Source: a virus. Taken from it: DNA of 28,507 bases. How positions within the stretch are numbered: position 1 is the first letter of the stretch; each line of letters opens with the position of its first letter. Under the pieces are notes generated by a model. That model was given only the letters and a program-made list of their open reading frames with translations. It had not been told where the DNA came from and did no database searches. The stretch spans positions 1 to 28,507 of the IMG/VR virus record IMGVR_UViG_3300045135_000496; one strand, 5' to 3'. Positions 1-6,114 of this stretch are shown one piece after another. A program made the translations under genes and the position numbers.

Positions 1-223
1 TTAGTTCCTCATAAGCAGCAGCGATTGCGTTTTCAAAACCTCTGATGCGTCTGAGTATTGCTAGTTGACCTTTGTACTGATGTAGCTCCTCTAACGAGGT
101 TACACTCTCCAAAGAGTCAACTGATTCGATCATACTGTCAATATCTTCCATTAACAGCTTCCAACCATTGCGACTAAATAGATCAAAATAGTCTTCGTAT
201 TGCTTTTCAAGTGATTTGTCCAT
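1..223 (-). CDS. small hypothetical protein downstream of portal (3' end outside window)
   Basis: Translation from the ATG at 223 runs open to the left edge, giving at least 74 residues beginning MDKSLEKQYEDYFDLFSRNG. The TTA at positions 1-3 is not in frame, so the stop lies outside the window. A good Shine-Dalgarno (AAGGA, 8 bases before the ATG) and a near-consensus promoter just upstream support the start. The protein is acidic and predicted helical, with many D, E and L residues. I recognise no domain. Its place after the portal gene suggests a virion-assembly or head-module accessory role, but that is context only. Confidence 0.75.
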   Translation of the reverse strand, partial: MDKSLEKQYEDYFDLFSRNGWKLLMEDIDSMIESVDSLESVTSLEELHQYKGQLAILRRIRGFENAIAAAYEEL

Positions 224-248
224 TTAAGGCTTCCTTGATATACTATAT

Positions 249-277
249 ATTATACCACAAGTCAAGCTAAAAGTCAA
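249..277 (-). promoter_or_regulatory. sigma-70-like promoter, leftward, inside the head arm
   Basis: On the minus strand, TTGACT (277-272) and TATAAT (254-249) are separated by 17 bases. This is a near-perfect bacterial promoter about 25 bases upstream of the ATG at 223. Its -35 box overlaps the stop end of the 274-489 gene. It would give the genes to the left, probably scaffold and capsid genes outside the window, a separate and stronger start than the terminase/portal transcript. Recognition is by consensus and spacing only. Confidence 0.75.
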
Positions 278-489
278 GAACTTTTTGAACTTTTTTCTGA
301 GCCGCTAGGTTTAGCTGCTTGACGTGGCTTACGAGTTGTGGTAGACGGCTTAGAAGCCGCCTCCATTGTTTTGATTTTCTCGTCCAGCGCCTCGCATTGC
401 TGGCTCAATTGTTGGACCTGATTGCTGAGGCTGTTCAACTGATTGCTGAGGTTGTCCAAGATCTCCAAGACCTGTTTGGGCATTAGCAT
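274..489 (-). CDS. 71-aa coiled-coil protein overlapping the portal 3' end out of frame
   Basis: Residues 1-45 form a regular heptad-like pattern of L, V and I (LEILDNLSNQLNSLSNQVQQ and onward), a strong coiled-coil signature. Residues 46-71 are a Ser/Lys/Arg/Thr-rich basic tail. The first 140 bases lie inside the portal gene in another reading frame; the last 76 lie beyond the portal stop. Inside the portal coding sequence, AAAGGAAACAACAATG provides AGGA at 7 bases from the ATG at 489, a near-ideal ribosome site, and an in-frame ATG follows two codons later. Function is unknown; a small head-module, scaffold-like or DNA-associated protein would fit the coiled coil and basic tail. The alternative is a chance ORF in the low-complexity portal tail, but the internal ribosome site and the unique 3' part argue for a real gene. 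Confidence 0.65.
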   Translation of the reverse strand: MLMPKQVLEILDNLSNQLNSLSNQVQQLSQQCEALDEKIKTMEAASKPSTTTRKPRQAAKPSGSEKSSKSS

Positions 490-2416
490 TGTTGTTTCCT
501 TTCATGTTGATTGCTTGTTCTTTTAAGATTAATTCAGCTACACGAGCACGTTTCTCAAACTCTCTGTCATCTGCATCGCCAATCTCTAGGTTACTAGATA
601 GGACTTTGATGCGATCTGTCTGAGAGTCGTAGTTAGTGACTGCAGCTTCTGCTTTGTACTTCTCAGCTCGTGCCATAAAGTCAGCTGCTTGAGCTGCATA
701 CGCACTTGTCTGAGCCTGCTGCATAGCCATCTGAGCCTGTGCTTGCTGCATAGCCATTTGTTGTTGCTGTGGATCAGGCTGCGAAGCTTCCTTGAGACGT
801 GCAATGAGCTCTTCACGGTTAGCTAGGTTCATATTGTCAACAATTGACTCAATGAGCGTAGGGTACAGTGGAGACTCAGGACTCATTGTTTGCAATAGCT
901 GGACTAGCTGTGTTACTTCGTACTCACGAGCAATAATACCTAACGAGGACGATGCAGTGAACTGGTAGTCACTAACTGGGTAACGCTCTGGATCAAACTG
1001 CATGTAACGGTAAGCAGCTTTACGAACAAACGGTAACAAGAAGGACTCTTGGAAGTTGATTAGAGTTCGCTTATGACGTTTGATAATTGCACCCAGTGAC
1101 ATACTGATGCCCGCTGCAGTGCCTTCGCCGTTGATAGAGCCTGCAATACCTGCAGAGTCAATAGCCCCTGTAGCCTGCTGTACCATTGCCTGTAGTGAGG
1201 CAGCTTGGTTGAACGTATTAGGGTCTAAGTTACCGAACTTGAATGGTTGTAGGATCTCAGCAGGATTACCGTTAGTTAGTACAGTTTTCCCCGGTCTAAT
1301 CTCCATCTTAGTGCCACGTGGGAGACGAGAAGCATCCACAGCCATCATTGGGTGTACTGTGAGCGCTAGAGCATCAATACGAGCACGTAGTTCAGTATCA
1401 AGTGCTTTTTGACTATTGTAGCCCTTCTCACAGACTCCTCGTCCCCAGAAGCGTGAAGGAACTGCGTCCCAAGCAAAAGCAACTACAGGGCGGTCTTGCA
1501 TCATGTACGGGTTGATTTCTGCCTTAAGCAGTGTACCGCCGTTAGCAATAACAACAATAGCTTCAACGTACTTAGACTCGTCTTCTTCGTCTGTAAGTGC
1601 AACAATTTCTTCATCTTCGCCGACTGTAGCGTCTTCAAACAAATAACGTGGTACAAGGCCGTAGTATTTTGTTAGACGTACTTTGTCGTCACTATAGAGG
1701 TTCAAAGACTGGTCAGGTTCTAGATCAGTATCTGGAGCGTCAACTACAATGTCTTCGTCACGATAGATGCCACGCTCTTGCATAGTCTCTACTTGGTGCA
1801 GAGGCACAAACTCATCAATTGCTACACCTAGAGCTTCATCAATCGAAGTAGCTGCAGGATCAATCAAGAAGTTCTGAGGCAACACTGGGCGTAGTTTGAC
1901 TACTGTACGGTCTCGTTTCTCTACACCGACTGCTGTAGCTTGACCGTCCATCACAGGCTGTGTAGCTGGTCGAATGTCAGTAGTTTCTTCTAGAACTACC
2001 TCGCCTACACCAGTACCAAAGATAGCTGAGTTTAGGATACACTCTGCAACTGCTTTACGTACTTTGCAGTATTCAAAGTCCTCAGTCATCAGATTACGCA
2101 GTAGCTGTACGTCTAGAGCTTCAGTGTCACCTTTGTTGTCTTTAAGGTCAAACCACTTACCACGTCCAAACGTAGCTTCTTCTACTTCGGCTACAGAGCT
2201 CTCTACAGCCTGTTGTAGGGCTGGAGAGATGATCTTAGAGCGTTCAGAGCTACGCATAGAGTCAGAGCCGTCCCAAATACCACGCCATAGACGGTAGTAT
2301 TCATCAAACTTCTCTTTGTAGTTAGACTCATAATGCTCACGCCAGTTATTCGTCTTATCCATAACCCAATCTTCAAGGGTCTGTTCTATCAGAAATTCAT
2401 TTTCTTCAAAGTTCAT
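350..2416 (-). CDS. portal (head-tail connector) protein
   Basis: The 688-aa protein lies directly after the large terminase in transcription order and has the size and feel of large podovirus portals. It has an acidic, helical N-terminus (LEDWVMDKTNNWREHYESNY), a long alpha/beta middle containing the RPVVAFAWDAVPSRFWGRGV segment often seen near the portal stem, and a Gln/Ala-rich helical C-terminus (about residues 565-610, with a tandem MAMQQAQAQ-type repeat). The last 40 residues are N/Q/G-rich and probably disordered. In the virion it would form the dodecameric ring through which DNA is packaged and ejected. AGGA sits 7 bases upstream of the ATG, and the gene starts one base after the terminase stop. 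The call rests on position plus overall similarity to large phage portals; no catalytic residues can confirm it. Confidence 0.85.
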   Translation of the reverse strand: MNFEENEFLIEQTLEDWVMDKTNNWREHYESNYKEKFDEYYRLWRGIWDGSDSMRSSERSKIISPALQQAVESSVAEVEEATFGRGKWFDLKDNKGDTEALDVQLLRNLMTEDFEYCKVRKAVAECILNSAIFGTGVGEVVLEETTDIRPATQPVMDGQATAVGVEKRDRTVVKLRPVLPQNFLIDPAATSIDEALGVAIDEFVPLHQVETMQERGIYRDEDIVVDAPDTDLEPDQSLNLYSDDKVRLTKYYGLVPRYLFEDATVGEDEEIVALTDEEDESKYVEAIVVIANGGTLLKAEINPYMMQDRPVVAFAWDAVPSRFWGRGVCEKGYNSQKALDTELRARIDALALTVHPMMAVDASRLPRGTKMEIRPGKTVLTNGNPAEILQPFKFGNLDPNTFNQAASLQAMVQQATGAIDSAGIAGSINGEGTAAGISMSLGAIIKRHKRTLINFQESFLLPFVRKAAYRYMQFDPERYPVSDYQFTASSSLGIIAREYEVTQLVQLLQTMSPESPLYPTLIESIVDNMNLANREELIARLKEASQPDPQQQQMAMQQAQAQMAMQQAQTSAYAAQAADFMARAEKYKAEAAVTNYDSQTDRIKVLSSNLEIGDADDREFEKRARVAELILKEQAINMKGNNNANAQTGLGDLGQPQQSVEQPQQSGPTIEPAMRGAGRENQNNGGGF
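495..503 (-). promoter_or_regulatory. ribosome binding site inside the portal gene
   Basis: The minus strand reads GAAAGGAAA here, with the AGGA core (500-497) 7 bases before the ATG at 489. It lies within the portal coding frame, where it encodes Met-Lys-Gly-Asn-Asn-type residues. It decides the start of the overlapping 71-aa gene. Confidence 0.65.
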
Positions 2417-2417
2417 T

Positions 2418-3671
2418 CTAGTATCCTGTTATTGGGTCTAGTATTTCTAGTTCATCTTCCTCATAGTCTACATAGTAACTAATCTTAGCTATTTGATCTA
2501 TGTAGGCTAATGAGTCTATTAAGTCATCGTGGACTAGTGGGTTAGGGAACTGGAAGAGTTGATCGCAGAACTCCGTATTCCACTCTCCTTCAGCTAGTGT
2601 TATTTGACCATTCTCAAAACGGCCCTGTAGAGCCCAAACAACACGATCTATCTTCTTCTGATTGCCGTGTGTTAGTTCTTCAATTCGGAAGTAGCGTTGG
2701 TTAGCCTTCATAAGGTCTGTGATGTAGGGCAACACAGCATTACGTAGAGCACCTTTCTCAATGCCAATACTAACAGGTCTATACTTCGCTACAGCATCAA
2801 AGATCTTCTTAGCAGTCTTCTTGATGTCCCAACGTCCATAGATAATGTCTGCTACGTACCAACCATGCTCGTTAGCCTTAACAACACTAATAGCTGTTTG
2901 GTCGAGCTTCTTAGCTTTAGAGGTGTTGGCATGAGCTATGTCAGCAAAGCCAGCAAGGTCAACAGAGATGTAGTAGTCACCAAACTCTGGCTCTTCTCCA
3001 AACGTAACCCAATCCTCTTTGAAGATCTCTGAGCCTAGTGCTTCGAAGGATGCCATAAACTCCTGTCTGAAGGCATAGCTACTCATAGACTTCTTAGCTA
3101 CGTCAATCTCTGCAGGATCTAGTAGAGGGTTGTCATAGGATGTGAAGTGCCATGCTTTATATGTTGGATCATCTTCAGTGGCTGCATAGGTATATAGGTC
3201 ATAGAAGTGGTTACGACCCATCGGAGTCCCTATGAACATCGCATCACCCTTCTGGTCGGCAAGGGCAGGACGAAGTATCTGTTCCCATACAGTGGGCTTC
3301 ATATCTGCGTATTCATCGAGCACTAGGAACTTAAGACTAACACCACGCATTGTCTCAGGTCTATCAGCGCCCTTTAGGGCTATTGTAGCTCCATTGACCA
3401 GTGTTATCTGTAGGTTGTTAATATGCGTAGACTTGATGATAGGGTGTGCTAACTCTAACAATGTCTGCCACATGATGTCCCTAGCTTGTCCCTGTGTAGG
3501 GGCTACGTAGAAGACATGACCTTTAGTGGCCTGTAGTGCATAGATAATTAGCATCCAAGCAGCTAGACGGGACTTACCAGTACGACGACCTGCAGCGACT
3601 ATCTTGAAGCGAGTCTTGTCGTTGAAGACACCTTGCTGCCAAGGGAGTAGTTCTACATTTAACTCAGCCAT
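2418..3671 (-). CDS. terL: terminase large subunit (packaging ATPase-nuclease)
   Basis: The 417-aa protein shows the two-domain terminase layout. In the ATPase domain, residues 26-34 give a Walker A-like loop (AAGRRTGKS, the arginine-rich variant typical of terminases), FLVLDE with D119-E120 is Walker B plus the catalytic Glu, and FIGTP (136-140) is the coupling motif. In the RNase H-like nuclease domain, the probable metal ligands are D228 in YISVDLAG, E295 in SIGIEKG and the HDD of 371-373 with D376. It docks on the portal and cuts and pumps DNA. Start and upstream stop overlap by one base (TAATG), so it is probably coupled to the small-terminase candidate. Length is somewhat short for the family, but both domains appear complete. 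Confidence 0.95.
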   Translation of the reverse strand: MAELNVELLPWQQGVFNDKTRFKIVAAGRRTGKSRLAAWMLIIYALQATKGHVFYVAPTQGQARDIMWQTLLELAHPIIKSTHINNLQITLVNGATIALKGADRPETMRGVSLKFLVLDEYADMKPTVWEQILRPALADQKGDAMFIGTPMGRNHFYDLYTYAATEDDPTYKAWHFTSYDNPLLDPAEIDVAKKSMSSYAFRQEFMASFEALGSEIFKEDWVTFGEEPEFGDYYISVDLAGFADIAHANTSKAKKLDQTAISVVKANEHGWYVADIIYGRWDIKKTAKKIFDAVAKYRPVSIGIEKGALRNAVLPYITDLMKANQRYFRIEELTHGNQKKIDRVVWALQGRFENGQITLAEGEWNTEFCDQLFQFPNPLVHDDLIDSLAYIDQIAKISYYVDYEEDELEILDPITGY

Positions 3672-4177
3672 TAGTTCACATCCTTGACTTCATAGCTACC
3701 GTCAAAGGCATCGTTTGCCCCATCAGAGGCTTCAGAGCTATCACTACTAGCACCTATGTTGATGGACTCGCCTCCAACGCCGCTGATGGTGATGTTAACA
3801 GAGTTACGTCCATTCCCTTTAGAGACCTCTTGTTCAAACATGCCTGCAGGGAGTATACGATCCATTACGAGCTTCCAAGCTGCTGACTGATTCTTATGTT
3901 CGTCATCAAGAGCAGCGTTTAGAATAGCATCTAAGACCTGTCTACTTTTAGGGCTACTTAGCATACGAGCTTTGTACTCGTTCATTATGGCTGCGTCGCC
4001 TTTTGGACGGCCTACTTTGCCTCTGCCACCTCTAGATTTAGAAGCAACTTCACTCTTTTTAGGTCTTCCACGCTTACGTTTAGGCGGTGTTGACTCTATA
4101 GAGTCGCCGACAGGAGTCTCTATCGTTTCTAACGTGGGATCTTTGGGGTTATTCGAAGATTCTTCGTCTCTTTTCAT
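3671..4177 (-). CDS. candidate terminase small subunit with AT-hook motifs
   Basis: I chose the ATG at 4177 because AAGGAT lies 8 bases upstream; the frame stays open to a TTG at 4198, but that codon has no ribosome site. The 168-aa product begins MKRDEESSNNPKD. About residues 33-62 contain two AT-hook-like basic patches (KRKRGRPKK and GKVGRPKGD), which bind the minor groove of AT-rich DNA. A helical middle follows (NEYKARMLSSPKSRQVLDAI), then an acidic Ser/Gly-rich tail. The position immediately before terL, with a one-base TAATG overlap, is where the DNA-recognising small terminase normally lies. That role is inferred from position and DNA-binding motifs; a nucleoid-like transcription or packaging factor is the alternative. 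Confidence 0.65.
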   Translation of the reverse strand: MKRDEESSNNPKDPTLETIETPVGDSIESTPPKRKRGRPKKSEVASKSRGGRGKVGRPKGDAAIMNEYKARMLSSPKSRQVLDAILNAALDDEHKNQSAAWKLVMDRILPAGMFEQEVSKGNGRNSVNITISGVGGESINIGASSDSSEASDGANDAFDGSYEVKDVN

Positions 4178-4306
4178 AAATCTTATCCTTAAATTCAAAG
4201 GGGATCATTAATAGCCTCGCTGATATAAGCTACAACTGGAAACTAGTGTTAGAATTCAGTGTAACAAGTACTAACGTCTGTTGGGCTTTGTTTACTATAT
4301 AGTAAT

Positions 4307-4335
4307 AGTATATCATATTTTAGAGCAAATGTCAA
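4307..4335 (-). promoter_or_regulatory. sigma-70-like promoter for the packaging/head arm
   Basis: On the minus strand TTGACA (4335-4330) and TATACT (4312-4307) are 17 bases apart. Transcription would begin near 4300 and give a leader of about 120 bases before the small-terminase candidate. It points away from the plus-strand promoter at 5052, so the gene-free region is a divergent control region. Confidence 0.75.
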
Positions 4336-4411
4336 TACCCTATAGCAACTTTTTTTACTAAATAGGATCTGCTTATTTTCTACATAGGTTCTGCACGAGG
4401 TCTGCACAGTT

Positions 4412-5005
4412 CTACACAGCCTACACAGCTATATAACCTATTGATTTAGTAGGGTATTATAGGCTTTATAGGCTTTATAGCTACAGGCTATTGAGAGCTG
4501 TATAATTATTGTAGTTTTTAATAGGTCTTGGTAGCTAGGTAGTGCTATTTAGCCCTATTTTGTGTCTGTGCAGTAGCTACAATAATAATACAGCAGCATA
4601 GCCCCTCCCCCGCCCCTACAAAGATCTCCACAGCCCATTATAGCCCTGCATAGCTACCAAGTCAACAACTAAATAGCTATGAAGACTGGGGAGTTCATAG
4701 TTAAAACTAATTAGACTACACAGCTACACTGTGCTACACAGCATCTATGTACTAGTTAGCTGATACATAGCTACATACTATAAAGATCTGTGGAGCTATA
4801 GAGAAATATTATAGAACTTTATAGATCTTTATAGCCTAGAAAGTTGACATGTGAGAGGCTATGTAGCACCACTCAGAAGCCTTCACAGCCTCCAAAGGCT
4901 TCACAGCACTGTAGAGAGATTACACAGCACTACACAGCTACACAGCACTACACAGCTACACAGCGGCTTCTATATAGCTACACAGAACTACACAGAACTA
5001 CACAG
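4412..5005 (+). repeat. CTACACAG repeat array with an 18-bp tandem core
   Basis: Exact CTACACAG copies start at 4412, 4421, 4716, 4734, 4930, 4938, 4948, 4956, 4978, 4988 and 4998, all in the same orientation. Seven are clustered in 4930-5005, mostly 8 or 10 bases apart. Within the cluster an 18-bp unit (ACACAGCACTACACAGCT) occurs at 4922-4939 and 4940-4957, followed by two copies of a 10-bp unit (ACACAGAACT) at 4980-4999. The cluster ends about 45 bases before the -35 box of the rightward promoter. Iteron-like binding sites for a replication, packaging or regulatory protein are the natural reading. Confidence 0.8.
4602..4616. other. C-rich/G-rich strand-asymmetric tract
   Basis: CCCCTCCCCCGCCCC on the plus strand stands out in a strongly AT-rich region. 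The minus strand has G runs of 4, 5 and 4, enough for a two-layer G-quadruplex if the middle run is shared or split. Function unknown; it could be structural DNA at an origin or packaging site. Confidence 0.5.
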
Positions 5006-5051
5006 ACAACTGTATAGCTAACAAGGTGCATAAAATAATTTAAATTAATTG

Positions 5052-5079
5052 TTGACATATGAATTCAGAGAGCTATAAT
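5052..5079 (+). promoter_or_regulatory. sigma-70 consensus early promoter
   Basis: TTGACA (5052-5057) and TATAAT (5074-5079) both match consensus exactly, with a 16-base spacer. The AT-rich upstream block (TTAAATTAATTG) is shared with the promoter at 12131 and could act as an UP element. It drives the first early genes, with a leader of about 25 bases. Confidence 0.85.
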
Positions 5080-5111
5080 GACCTCATCAACTAACAACGA
5101 GGACAACTTAA

Positions 5112-5405
5112 ATGACTACATACAACGGCTGGACTAACTACGAAACATGGAGAGTTAACTTAGAAGTAATCGACGAAGCTGCAGACTTCTGGGTTGAAGC
5201 TCTAGAGTACTACCAAGACGAGGGAGGCTGTGACATCGATGAAGCAATTAACATGTTAGCTTCTGCGATGCAGGAGAATACAGAAGAGTTTGCCTACGAA
5301 GGCATCGAAGGCAATATAATTGCAGAGAGTGCTGTAGCTACATACCTAAACAATGTTAATTGGTTAGAGATTGCAAAGCATATAGCTGACTTGGTAGAGG
5401 CTTAA
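5112..5405 (+). CDS. early hypothetical protein (YNGWTNYETW type)
   Basis: The 97-aa acidic protein opens with MTTYNGWTNYETWRVNLEVI. This NYETW opening recurs in small uncharacterised proteins of many phages, as far as I recall. The remainder is helical with conserved-looking aromatic residues (FWVEALEYYQDE). GAGGA stands 9 bases before the ATG. It is the first gene behind a consensus promoter, a position usually held by host-takeover genes. No catalytic motif is visible and no function can be assigned. Confidence 0.85.
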   Translation: MTTYNGWTNYETWRVNLEVIDEAADFWVEALEYYQDEGGCDIDEAINMLASAMQENTEEFAYEGIEGNIIAESAVATYLNNVNWLEIAKHIADLVEA

Positions 5406-5408
5406 ACA

Positions 5409-5525
5409 ATGATTAACTATTTACTTGACAACCCTGAAATACTAAGTACAATTGAATACTCGTTAGCTGGCGCTGCTGTTGCAGTGCTGGTCACAGTGAT
5501 CTACACAATCAAGAAGGATGTATAA
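5409..5525 (+). CDS. 38-aa single-span membrane protein
   Basis: The frame encodes MINYLLDNPEILSTIEYSLA followed by GAAVAVLVTVIYTIKKDV. About residues 16-33 form one hydrophobic helix flanked by acidic residues on the N side and KK on the C side, the positive-inside pattern of a small inner-membrane protein with its C-terminus in the cytoplasm. GAGG lies 8 bases before the ATG and spans the end of the preceding gene, and the next gene starts two bases after this stop. Function is unknown. Membrane-targeted host takeover or exclusion are possible roles; an early location makes a holin less likely. Confidence 0.7.
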   Translation: MINYLLDNPEILSTIEYSLAGAAVAVLVTVIYTIKKDV

Positions 5526-5527
5526 TT

Positions 5528-5734
5528 ATGACTATCATTAAACTCTCTAAACACATCAACGGACGTACTCGCTACAACTTGTTTGGAAAACTAAAGGGGT
5601 TTGTAGCTGTGCGTAAACGTAAATCACGAGGCTTTGGTATTCAAAAGCAGAATACTTTCACACAGTTACACTTAGGACGTGTTAGTATTGCTGTAGAGCG
5701 CCGTAGCCGTCATACAGGCAACTTTGCAGGTTAA
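5528..5734 (+). CDS. small basic hypothetical protein
   Basis: The 68-aa product is strongly basic (VRKRKSRGFGIQ, VERRSRHTGN) with a predicted beta-rich pattern, suggesting nucleic-acid binding. AAGGA lies 9 bases before the ATG, inside the tail of the preceding gene, so the two are likely translated together. I do not recognise a family. It sits among early genes driven by the 5052 promoter. Confidence 0.75.
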   Translation: MTIIKLSKHINGRTRYNLFGKLKGFVAVRKRKSRGFGIQKQNTFTQLHLGRVSIAVERRSRHTGNFAG

Positions 5735-5742
5735 TTAACCCA

Positions 5743-5777
5743 ACCCTACTGCTTAGGGTCTAAAACGCCCTGAGCAG
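5743..5777 (+). promoter_or_regulatory. two mutually exclusive hairpins before the 5797 gene
   Basis: ACCCTA (5743-5748) can pair with TAGGGT (5754-5759). Alternatively CTGCTTAGGG (5749-5758) can pair with CCCTGAGCAG (5768-5777), a 10-bp stem with one wobble pair and a 9-base loop. Both use AGGG, so only one can form at a time. No U tract follows, so it is not an ordinary terminator. RNA processing or translational control of the next gene is possible; the ribosome site AGGAG lies just after it. Confidence 0.45.
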
Positions 5778-5796
5778 CCTTATAGGAGCTTACAAG

Positions 5797-6114
5797 ATGA
5801 AAAAGCAAGAAAACCTTAAAGCGATGTTAAAGGACCGCTTGGCAATGATAGATAAGCAGCTAGATTTGTTTGAGCCTAAGGACCATCTAACATTCGCAGA
5901 GTTCGAGGCGTTCGTAGATGACAACTTCAAACCTGTCACCGTCTCAGAGTATGCTTTTATGCCGTCTAAAGTACTGTTTCAGTGCAACCTAGATGGCTAT
6001 TACGAGATGTTTAACAAGTGGGCTGGTCGAGTTGATAAGAAGTCGATGAAGGAATACCAACAGTTATTAGACGAACGAGAGCAAACTTTAGATTGGTTAG
6101 GTGAAATACAATGA
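5797..6114 (+). CDS. hypothetical protein
   Basis: The 105-aa product begins MKKQENLKAMLKDRLAMIDK and is largely helical. It has a central aromatic-rich part (EYAFMPSKVLFQCNLDGYYEMFNKW) and a helical, acidic end. AGGAG lies 8 bases before the ATG. Its stop overlaps the start of the PAPS-reductase-like gene by four bases (ATGA), so the two are probably made together and could be functional partners. I recognise no known domain. Confidence 0.85.
   Translation: MKKQENLKAMLKDRLAMIDKQLDLFEPKDHLTFAEFEAFVDDNFKPVTVSEYAFMPSKVLFQCNLDGYYEMFNKWAGRVDKKSMKEYQQLLDEREQTLDWLGEIQ

Larger units (their letters stand above)
4178..5111. other. gene-free divergent control region, candidate origin or packaging site
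   Basis: I find no convincing gene in these 934 bases. The region is AT-rich and full of short repeats. It holds divergent sigma-70 promoters at its two ends, eleven exact CTACACAG copies on the plus strand, a 9-base tandem AGGCTTTAT (4461-4478), many TATAGCTA-like words, and a C-rich tract at 4602-4616. It is the only long gap in an otherwise tightly packed genome and lies beside the terminase genes. An origin of replication, a packaging recognition site or an early control region are all compatible; nothing in the sequence alone decides between them. I saw no tRNA fold. Confidence 0.7.

Noticed and set aside
1080-1412. 110-aa plus-strand frame inside the portal gene
   Set aside because: Antisense shadow with no ribosome site and with low-complexity Ala/Ser/Pro composition.
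4178-4198. Extension of the small-terminase candidate to a TTG start at 4198
   Set aside because: No ribosome site precedes the TTG, while the ATG at 4177 has AAGGAT at 8 bases.
4844-4849. TTGACA at 4844 as another rightward promoter
   Set aside because: No acceptable -10 hexamer lies 16-18 bases downstream.
4922-5006. CRISPR-like reading of the tandem repeats
   Set aside because: The repeats are 8-18 bases and adjacent, without unique spacers of constant length, and no cas gene is present.
4178-5111. tRNA or other structured RNA gene in the control region
   Set aside because: I found no cloverleaf with T-arm and acceptor pairing; short hairpins there are expected in such repetitive AT-rich sequence.
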